Below, piece by piece: positions 14,481 through 19,728 of a DNA stretch of 19,728 nucleotides (position 1 is its first letter; every line of letters begins with the position of its first letter). This DNA comes from CAUPWF01 sp964369775 (GTDB lineage: Bacteria > Bacillota > Clostridia > Lachnospirales > Lachnospiraceae): the NCBI GenBank assembly GCA_964369775.1, contig CAYJHQ010000043.1:1-19728 (forward strand). Direction: 5' to 3'. A program made the translations under genes and the position numbers. The notes under the pieces were generated by a model. The model had not been told where the DNA came from. It did no database searches and saw nothing but the letters and a program-made list of their open reading frames with translations.

Positions 14481-15500
14481 ATGAATGGAGAAAAAAACGA
14501 CACAATGGAAAACGCGAATTTAACTAAGAACAGAAATTTAATAATAGGAATTGTAGTAGGAATCATAGCAGTTATAGCATTAGTCATTGGCGGAGGAGTG
14601 TATTACTATACGACTTATCTAGTAGTGCATGAGATAAAGGCTAAACCTATGAATCTTGAAATAGGAAGTGTTGTTGACATTGATGCAGAGATAACACCAG
14701 ATACACACATGGATCGAATTGCATACGAGATAGTAACAGGTCAAGACTACATCATGGTAAATAACGAGGGGCAAGTTACAGTTAGCACAAGAACAGTGCC
14801 GGAGGGAGAAGAACTTTGTCAGGTTAAAATCAGCGCCTCAAATGGAGTCGAAACAGTAGTGGATATCACATTAGAAAACATTGAGATTACAGTTCCGGAA
14901 GAAAGGATTGTCTTAGAACTTGGAGAGTCTTACACACTTACACCAACCATATTGTCGAAGGATACAACAATTGAAAGAACATTTTCTTTTGAGACAAGTG
15001 ATTCAGAGGTGGTAACGGTTGGAGAAGAGGGAGAAATAGAAGCTGGAATATTTGAAAACGGAGGCGAAACGAGAACTGGAGTAGTAACAATTACTTCTGA
15101 AAACGGTCTAGAGAAGCAAGTTGAAGTTGAGGTAAGGGATACTTTTTATTCAGATATCTCACAGGAAATACGCCACCATACGAACTATAACGCAGGGTAT
15201 GAATGGTCCGGAAACACAGCGGTATTTAAAAATGAAATAATGAATTGTACAGCTTTGTCGATGAGTCATATTATTAAAGACAATGCAGGGTATACAGGTG
15301 GGAATTTTGAGGTTTATGGTATTTCTTCAACAGGGAAGTGGACAAAAATAGGTGATTTTACATGTGGAGAAGTCAATACATTCACAAATGTAGATTTTAC
15401 TTTTACGCCTATAAATATAAAAGAAGTGGCCTTAATCCCAAGTACAATGAATGGAGAATGGACCCATTCATTTTGGTTTACAGATGGAGAATATCAGTAA
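14481..15500 (+). CDS. Membrane-anchored extracellular protein with Ig-like (Big2-type) domains
   Basis: 339-aa protein with a short polar cytoplasmic N-terminus, one transmembrane helix (about 20-45, rich in I/V/G) and a large outside part. Two Ig-like segments follow (about 50-133 and 134-220), with Big2-like patterns such as L-E-L-G-E-S-Y-T-L-T-P and S-F-E-T-S-D-S-E-V-V-T-V. The C-terminal domain (about 221-339) is beta-rich with aromatic residues (F-E-V-Y-G-I-S-S-T-G-K-W, W-T-H-S-F-W-F) and could be a carbohydrate-binding-like jelly roll; this is inference. The start is ambiguous: ATG at 14481 has no clear ribosome binding site, while ATG at 14505 has GGAG 14 nt upstream. Located between two paralogous lipoproteins, it probably forms an envelope unit with them. 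Confidence 0.75.
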   Translation: MNGEKNDTMENANLTKNRNLIIGIVVGIIAVIALVIGGGVYYYTTYLVVHEIKAKPMNLEIGSVVDIDAEITPDTHMDRIAYEIVTGQDYIMVNNEGQVTVSTRTVPEGEELCQVKISASNGVETVVDITLENIEITVPEERIVLELGESYTLTPTILSKDTTIERTFSFETSDSEVVTVGEEGEIEAGIFENGGETRTGVVTITSENGLEKQVEVEVRDTFYSDISQEIRHHTNYNAGYEWSGNTAVFKNEIMNCTALSMSHIIKDNAGYTGGNFEVYGISSTGKWTKIGDFTCGEVNTFTNVDFTFTPINIKEVALIPSTMNGEWTHSFWFTDGEYQ

Positions 15501-15509
15501 GTACTTGTA

Positions 15510-15536
15510 AAAATACAGTTAAAATACAGTTAAAAT
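15510..15536 (+). repeat. Tandem 11-bp direct repeat upstream of the second lipoprotein
   Basis: AAAATACAGTT occurs twice in tandem (15510-15520, 15521-15531) and is followed by AAAATA, a partial third copy. It lies just upstream of the predicted promoter at 15548. The period is about one helical turn, so it could be a phased A-tract (UP-like element) or a regulator site. Confidence 0.6.
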
Positions 15537-15547
15537 ATCTTTTTCAC

Positions 15548-15576
15548 TTGATAAATATTGTGTGATTTGATAAACT
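15548..15576 (+). promoter_or_regulatory. Putative promoter of the second lipoprotein gene
   Basis: TTGATA (15548-15553) and TAAACT (15571-15576) are 17 bp apart, 56 bp before the start codon. The -35 is good and the -10 is moderate. The octamer TTGATAAA occurs both at 15548 and at 15567. Confidence 0.45.
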
Positions 15577-15632
15577 GAGAAAGTTGAAAAAAGCAATTTA
15601 GTAAAAGTAGTTGGAAAGAATGGAGAAAAAGA

Positions 15633-16178
15633 ATGAAAAAGTTATTAGCAATGTTAGGAGTTGGGGTGCTAAGTGCATCTTTACTAGTAGGATGTGGCGG
15701 AGTTGACACAGAGAAGTATGTAGGCGAGTGGTCGTCTGTTGCAACAGTATCTGAAGAAGTACCAGAGATGGGAGAGCTTTCTGTAGATGTTACTATCACA
15801 ATGACAGTTAACGAAGATGAAACTTACACACTTGAGGCAGCTGTAGAGGAAGCATCGATAGAAGAACTTAAGACAGCTACAGTTGATGCAATTAACGCAC
15901 AAATCGATACTACTGCAACAACAGCGGGTGTTGAAAGAGAAGAAGTTGTAGCTCAAACAGAAGAACAACTTGGAATGACAATTGATGAGTATGTTAATGC
16001 AGAGATGGAAGCAAATGCAGCAAGTTTTGCACCAGAGTCACTTGAAGGAGCATGGGAAGTTAAGGACGAGACACTTGTGTTGAGTGCTGGAACTGTTGAT
16101 GAAAGTACATTGACTTGGGATGGAGATTCTCTAGTTTTAACAGATGAAACATTAGGAGAAGTTGTATTTACAAAATAA
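15633..16178 (+). CDS. Small, very acidic lipoprotein, paralogue of the one at 13915
   Basis: 181-aa lipoprotein with a signal ending in L-V-G-C21. The mature protein starts with C-G-G and then T-E-K-Y-V-G-E-W and is extremely rich in Glu, Asp, Thr and Ala with few basic residues. Blocks shared with the lipoprotein at 13915: K-Y-V-G-E-W, E-V-x-x-x-G-E-x-S, T-Y-x-L, E-E-L-K-T-x-x-V-D, L/M-G-M-x-x-x-E-Y and a closing run of beta-strands (S-L-V-L-T-D, V-V-F-T-K). The cysteine is at residue 21 in both, which supports gene duplication. The ribosome binding site is GGAG followed by an A-rich spacer. It has its own likely promoter and an intrinsic terminator, so it can be expressed apart from fapA. 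Function unknown; lipid-anchored at the outer face of the membrane. Confidence 0.8.
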   Translation: MKKLLAMLGVGVLSASLLVGCGGVDTEKYVGEWSSVATVSEEVPEMGELSVDVTITMTVNEDETYTLEAAVEEASIEELKTATVDAINAQIDTTATTAGVEREEVVAQTEEQLGMTIDEYVNAEMEANAASFAPESLEGAWEVKDETLVLSAGTVDESTLTWDGDSLVLTDETLGEVVFTK

Positions 16179-16191
16179 TAGGAGTGTTTTG

Positions 16192-16218
16192 CAAGGTTGC
16201 TTAGGCAACCTTGTTTTT
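16192..16218 (+). terminator. Rho-independent terminator of the lipoprotein gene
   Basis: CAAGGTTGC (16192-16200) and GCAACCTTG (16205-16213) form a perfect 9-bp stem with a TTAG tetraloop, followed by TTTTT. On the minus strand the same hairpin follows the MrpD-like stop but has no T run after it, so it is assigned to the plus strand. Confidence 0.9.
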
Positions 16219-17797
16219 ATGTAATGATATAAACCATAATTATTAAAAAGCTTCCTCCTAGACATAGCACGATGTTATTAAAGTCAAGGGTAAAGTCAAT
16301 GCCAGATTTTAAACGCGCACTACGGCTTAACACTTTGCGGTATAATACCTCAGCAGCGATGAAACTTCCAGCCCAGATAAGTGTTTTGCTGATATATCCA
16401 GAGAGACCGATGTCCAAGGTTACTCCTAGAACAAAGTCGAGGAATGGTTCCGCAAAAATACCACTGAGAAGGCATAGTGTACTAAGAGTAAGTATTACAG
16501 CAGTTGAGAAGAAATCATAAGTAAAAGAAAGTTCTCGTTTTGGACCGAATAATACCCTTCCGAATTTTACAAAGGACAAGATAGTACCAAAGTTAATCAA
16601 TGTAAATAAAAAGGTGGAAAGAGTAGTATCTGTCTGTGCTAAAAAATATTTTGAGATGCTACCATTGAAAAATGGAGCGCCAGTTATACCTAGTATCCCG
16701 CTTGCAATGGCAATTCCAGCAAGGGGGATACTTTTCATTACCCCGTTAATTTTATAAATGTTGCGAGTGCCATATTTTTTAATTAAGATTCCAGCAGCAA
16801 GAAATAGGAGGGATTTAAATATTGCATGGTTTACGATATGTAAGACAGCACCAGCTTCGACTTTATCGTTATTGCTAGAAAGTCCAGCGATGATTAACCC
16901 AATTTGAGAAATCGTATGATAAGCTAGTATGAGTTTAATATCGTTTTGGCAGATAGCCATTATAATTCCTGCAATAGAAGTGATAACACCCATCCAAAAA
17001 AAGAGTTCACCAACAGGAAATAAATCAGAAAATATTTCCTTCATGCGCATAAAAAGATAAATTCCGCTCTTTACATACACTCCAGAGAGGATGGCTGATA
17101 CTGCAGTTGGAGCTCCAGGGGTACCATGTGCGAGAGGTAACCAAAAATGCATTGGGAATATAGCGCATTTTAGCAAAGTTCCTGTCATAAGTAGTGCAAA
17201 TGCTAATGAGAGTTCATCAGCAGAGCGAGTATGAATTGCAGCAGCAATTCCATCAAGGTCAAGGATGCCTAGTTGACGGTATATCATGCCAATTCCAAGT
17301 AAGAAAAATAGCATACCGACAATATTTATTAAAAGGTAGACAAGACCGTCATAGATAGAGCGGCTTTCTCGTTTGAACATAATAAGGATTGCACAAACAA
17401 TGGCAGACACTTCAATAGCAACGTAGATATTAAAAAGATCTTGAGAAAGGAAAATAAGCATTACCAATCCCTCTAGTACAGTAAAGAGGAAAGAAAATAA
17501 CTTATCTGTGCGTTCTCTGACACTAGTGTACAAAAACATGCACAAAAATAAGAAGGCAACAAGGACCAGAAATACACTTGCTGTCTCATCACAGTAGAGA
17601 GTGATTCCAAGGAAATTGTCACTGTGTTTTGTGGTAAGAGTTTCACCTAAAAAGCGTACACGATAGAAGATGTTCAAGGTGAAAACGAATACAGCGACAT
17701 AGACTAGGGTCGATAGGGTAATAGCTATCTTATGAGGAATCAGATAAAAAAATAACGCGGCAAATATAGGTAGTACAATGATTAAATATAGTTCCAT
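16217..17797 (-). CDS. MrpD/MnhD-like proton-translocating antiporter subunit
   Basis: 526-aa polytopic membrane protein of the proton-antiporter (NuoL/M/N, MrpD, MbhH) family with about 14 predicted helices. Key family residues are visible: E129 in N-I-Y-V-A-I-E-V, K210 before C-A-I-F-P-M-H-F-W-L-P-L-A-H-G-T-P-G-A-P, and K328 in H-I-V-N-H-A-I-F-K-S-L-L-F-L. These lie on the ion path in this family. It is the last gene of the minus-strand run; its ATG overlaps the stop of the C subunit (TAATG). In Mrp antiporters MrpD works with MrpA, but no full MrpA is in the window, so it is the only large antiporter-like subunit seen here. It could belong to a Na+/H+ antiporter or to the membrane arm of an Mbh/Mbx-type oxidoreductase. 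Confidence 0.88.
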   Translation of the reverse strand: MELYLIIVLPIFAALFFYLIPHKIAITLSTLVYVAVFVFTLNIFYRVRFLGETLTTKHSDNFLGITLYCDETASVFLVLVAFLFLCMFLYTSVRERTDKLFSFLFTVLEGLVMLIFLSQDLFNIYVAIEVSAIVCAILIMFKRESRSIYDGLVYLLINIVGMLFFLLGIGMIYRQLGILDLDGIAAAIHTRSADELSLAFALLMTGTLLKCAIFPMHFWLPLAHGTPGAPTAVSAILSGVYVKSGIYLFMRMKEIFSDLFPVGELFFWMGVITSIAGIIMAICQNDIKLILAYHTISQIGLIIAGLSSNNDKVEAGAVLHIVNHAIFKSLLFLAAGILIKKYGTRNIYKINGVMKSIPLAGIAIASGILGITGAPFFNGSISKYFLAQTDTTLSTFLFTLINFGTILSFVKFGRVLFGPKRELSFTYDFFSTAVILTLSTLCLLSGIFAEPFLDFVLGVTLDIGLSGYISKTLIWAGSFIAAEVLYRKVLSRSARLKSGIDFTLDFNNIVLCLGGSFLIIMVYIIT

Positions 17798-18156
17798 TAG
17801 CTTTCCTGTTCCTTTTTACGTATTTTGTGAACTTTTTTCCAATTGGTTGATCCATAACGGTGATAGAGCGCAGAAAACATAATTAAAGTTACCGCAGTAA
17901 CGGCGACTCCAATAATGATTGCAGTAATCATCAGAGCTTGAGGAACGGGATCAGCTGTTAAGGATTTTTCAATTTCCTCACCAATGGGTGGTTCCATAGC
18001 TAGCTGGTAGCGGATTCCTAGAAAAAAAGTGATGATACCAATATCCATAATACCAAGTGAAAGCACAGTTTTTACGATATTACGGCGAGCAATGAGCCCA
18101 TAAAAACCAATCAAAAATAATAAAATTCCTACAATTTCAATATAATTAAAGTCCAT
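17797..18156 (-). CDS. MrpC/MnhC-like (NuoK family) antiporter subunit
   Basis: 119-aa small membrane protein with three helices (about 6-24, 29-50 and 75-105) and the NuoK/MrpC pattern G-L-I-A-R-R-N-I-V-K-T-V-L-S-L-G-I-M-D and D-P-V-P-Q-A-L-M-I-T-A-I-I-I-G-V-A. A conserved D-P-V-P-Q-A-L-x-L-T-x-I-V-I-G block is diagnostic for MrpC. There is an in-frame ATG at 18162, but the GGAGG ribosome binding site directly touches it; the ATG at 18156 has 6-nt spacing and is preferred. The gene overlaps the end of the upstream B-like gene by about 11 bp and its stop overlaps the MrpD start, indicating translational coupling. Confidence 0.87.
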   Translation of the reverse strand: MDFNYIEIVGILLFLIGFYGLIARRNIVKTVLSLGIMDIGIITFFLGIRYQLAMEPPIGEEIEKSLTADPVPQALMITAIIIGVAVTAVTLIMFSALYHRYGSTNWKKVHKIRKKEQES

Positions 18157-18862
18157 CTTCATCCTCCGATCTTACAGACATAAAGTAAAGATATATAAGG
18201 GATAATCCTGAAAATACTTTGATACCTATTAAAATATTCATCACCAATAGATATAATCGATGGGTGGTGAACTCCCAGTTAGCTGAAGTAAGTAAGAAAA
18301 GAGTTCCAACAGCAAGAATACACACGTACATAGTTTTTTCTAAAATCGTGGCAGTTCTAATAGATATTAGGTGTCGCCCTTCGGCAAAATGAGCACTAAT
18401 TACAATGGCAGCTAGGATAGCACCACCTTGAAAACCGCCTCCAGGACCATCCATACCAGTTACAATTATATAACTTCCAAATAACGAAATCAGCAGATAA
18501 ACGGGAACTAGTGAGCCTATCATAATGCGAGACGAAGTATCGTGTCTAGGGATTAAGTTTTTGGCAGAGTTAGAGTGTTGTTTTTCCGTATGCGCCAGTC
18601 TAGCGAATTGTGAGATGCCAATTACTGAGACAAGCAGTAAAAGAGCTTCTAAAAGGGTATCGAATAGACGATAGTTAAGATATATAGCAGCGACTAAATT
18701 ATGAGCCGCAGTCTCCGCAAAACCTCTTGAAAAAACTTCATCAAATAGAAGCGAATTCCCAGCAGATCCTTGCATTATATAGCCCTTAAAAAATATGCAT
18801 GCAAAAGGAATTAAAAAAAATAATGAAATATACTTTCTAGTGAAAAATTTTGACTTTTTCAA
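18146..18862 (-). CDS. Fused MbhE-like + MrpB/MnhB-like antiporter subunit
   Basis: 238-aa membrane protein that looks like two family units joined. The N-terminal part (about 1-90) contains N-L-V-A-A-I-Y-L-N-Y-R-L-F-D-T-L-L-E-A, matching the MbhE/MrpA-C-terminal pattern N-x-V-x-x-I-x-x-D-F-R-x-F-D-T-x-x-E. The C-terminal part (about 110-230) is MrpB/MnhB with the signature D-G-P-G-G-G-F-Q-G-G (138-147). The start codon is TTG, supported by GAGGAGG 6 nt upstream; it begins one base after the stop of the upstream gene. The fusion fits the Mbh-type order D-E-F, in which E and F are separate genes in archaea. The gene overlaps the C subunit gene downstream. Confidence 0.8.
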   Translation of the reverse strand: MKKSKFFTRKYISLFFLIPFACIFFKGYIMQGSAGNSLLFDEVFSRGFAETAAHNLVAAIYLNYRLFDTLLEALLLLVSVIGISQFARLAHTEKQHSNSAKNLIPRHDTSSRIMIGSLVPVYLLISLFGSYIIVTGMDGPGGGFQGGAILAAIVISAHFAEGRHLISIRTATILEKTMYVCILAVGTLFLLTSANWEFTTHRLYLLVMNILIGIKVFSGLSLIYLYFMSVRSEDEDGL

Positions 18863-18863
18863 C

Positions 18864-19409
18864 TTAATCCTCCTCTCTAAAATTTACAGTACTATCATCA
18901 ATACTATCCTCAACAAGGACGCTCCCAGATTGGATTTCAAGGGACAGAGCCTCTGTAATTTCTGTGAAATATTGGCTTTGCAATTCTCCATGAAGTACAA
19001 TTTTTTCCTCTCTTTTTTCAGCAACCAAGTCACAGTTAGGATGAGAAAATAGTTCATGAGCATCACTTTGAGTCTGAAGCACATTTAGCTCGATATTCAT
19101 TTTCTTTAGTGTAGAAGTAATTGTCTGCAATACATGGGTTGAGAGTGGATCCTCCCGAGTACCAACAAAGTAAACTGTAAAGATTCTATATTTTTTCAAG
19201 GTCACTAGAAAAATAGCAGTTGCTAACGTGGAGCCGATTACAGCTTCTGCCAAAGCTACATCAGGAGCTCCGAGAAGAAGGTAAGCCAGTGTTGTAAGTA
19301 TTGATAGCGCACTTGAATAGACAACTGCTGTAAATAGCTTTTCTGTTATAACCGTTAAAACAGCTGCGACAATCATAAAAAAAAGCACAACATACAATAA
19401 TTCATTCAT
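18864..19409 (-). CDS. MbhD-like (DUF4040, MrpA C-terminal-type) subunit with extra soluble C-terminal domain
   Basis: 181-aa protein. Residues 1-80 contain three helices and the pattern Y-L-L-L-G-A-P-D-V-A-L-A-E-A-V-I-G-S-T-L, the hallmark of DUF4040/MbhD and of the equivalent C-terminal part of MrpA. Residues 85-181 form a soluble, mixed alpha/beta, acidic extension that ordinary MbhD subunits (about 90-100 aa) lack. It begins Y-F-V-G-T-R-E-D-P and ends E-D-S-I-D-D-S-T-V-N-F-R-E-E-D. The extension should face the cytoplasm if the third helix exits inward; its role is unknown. The ATG is preceded by GGAGG at 6-nt spacing and overlaps the end of the G subunit by 8 bp. Confidence 0.8.
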   Translation of the reverse strand: MNELLYVVLFFMIVAAVLTVITEKLFTAVVYSSALSILTTLAYLLLGAPDVALAEAVIGSTLATAIFLVTLKKYRIFTVYFVGTREDPLSTHVLQTITSTLKKMNIELNVLQTQSDAHELFSHPNCDLVAEKREEKIVLHGELQSQYFTEITEALSLEIQSGSVLVEDSIDDSTVNFREED

Positions 19410-19704
19410 TTATTTCCTCCGTTTCTTCTTTGTGACCAGATAGATAAGAAGCTCTACCTAATTTATGAGAGATTAGTGGTGCGGTTAAAAAAATGATAAT
19501 AATCAGTAGCAAAATCTTTAGAGCGAAGGCGGTGGATGGTGCGCGAAGCGACATACTGACTAAAAAGACTAGAATTCCGATGGTATCGATTAAGGCAGAG
19601 GTCAGTAGTCTTCGGTAAAATCCCTTTGCACGAAATAAGCCAATCATTCCGCAAATCATTAAGAAGAGGGAAATGGCAAGGAGTATATTAGAGAAGAGTA
19701 TCAT
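19402..19704 (-). CDS. MrpG/MnhG-like antiporter subunit
   Basis: 100-aa membrane protein with three helices (about 3-22, 36-54 and 60-80) and the MrpG pattern G-L-F-R-A-K-G-F-Y-R-R-L-L-T-S-A-L-I-D-T-I-G and a late helix of K-I-L-L-L-I-I-I-I-F-L-T-A-P-L-I-S-H. The basic tail ends in a polar Glu-rich stretch. It has an AAAGGGGG ribosome binding site at 8-nt spacing. Its ATG overlaps a TAA stop of an upstream frame, and its end overlaps the next gene by 8 bp, so the whole run is one translationally coupled operon transcribed right to left. Confidence 0.87.
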   Translation of the reverse strand: MILFSNILLAISLFLMICGMIGLFRAKGFYRRLLTSALIDTIGILVFLVSMSLRAPSTAFALKILLLIIIIFLTAPLISHKLGRASYLSGHKEETEEINE

Positions 19705-19728
19705 TATAAATCCCCCTTTCGCCGCAAA
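19704..19728 (-). CDS. C-terminal end of an upstream gene, probably MrpF-like (rest outside window)
   Basis: A minus-strand frame entering from the right edge reads L-R-R-K-G-D-L and then TAA, with the stop overlapping the ATG of the G subunit as TAATG. In Mrp and Mbh operons the gene before G is F, whose tail is short and charged, so an F subunit is the likely owner. Only seven codons are visible, so this rests on position and overlap. Confidence 0.5.

Noticed and set aside
18795..19052. Plus-strand open frames inside the antiporter operon
   Set aside because: They are antisense to well-supported membrane subunits and lack ribosome binding sites.

Overview
The window is AT-rich and its genes have strong Shine-Dalgarno sites (AGGAGG-like) and sigma-A-type promoters. 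FapA, c-di-GMP enzymes, clostridial-type lipoproteins and a cadherin-like surface protein with a Pro-Thr linker all point to an anaerobic, probably motile Firmicute of class Clostridia, most likely Lachnospirales/Lachnospiraceae. This is inference from gene content and style; no rRNA or other phylogenetic marker is present.

Layout, left to right. (1) 1-1254 (+) is the 3' part of a surface protein that crosses the membrane near its C-terminus, closed by a strong terminator. (2) 1424-4093 (+) encodes a soluble EAL-PAS-PAS-GGDEF-GAF protein. It converges on 4143-5315 (-), a membrane GGDEF protein with an extracytoplasmic sensor; a 19-bp perfect hairpin lies between them. (3) 5650-10227 (+) is a compact set of an SCP2 lipid-binding protein, an alpha/beta hydrolase, a stand-alone condensation-like acyltransferase, an acyl carrier protein and an AMP-forming acyl ligase. 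Together these look like a small acyl-activation, carrier and transfer pathway making an unknown lipid or acyl-amide/ester. It is the best candidate here for an undescribed system. (4) 10260-12121 (-) holds a Cof-type HAD phosphatase followed by an LdhA-type D-lactate dehydrogenase. A large hairpin between them ends in a T run and contains the dehydrogenase ribosome binding site. (5) 12303-16178 (+) holds fapA (DUF342), a lipoprotein, a membrane-anchored Ig-like protein, and a second lipoprotein paralogous to the first with its own probable promoter and terminator. (6) 16217-19728 (-) is a tightly overlapping cation/proton antiporter module in the order (F end)-G-MbhD-[MbhE+B fusion]-C-D. This is the order of Mbh/Mbx-type respiratory membrane modules, and no full MrpA lies in the window.

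Several starts were corrected from ribosome binding site position: SCP2 at 5650, the ACP at 8449, ldhA at 11243, the HAD phosphatase at 12121 and the C subunit at 18156. The AMP ligase keeps a GTG start and the MrpB-like subunit a TTG start. The only gene-free stretch over 300 bp is 5316-5649, which holds the divergent promoter region between the membrane GGDEF gene and the SCP2 gene. No tRNA, rRNA, CRISPR array, insertion sequence or phage gene was seen.
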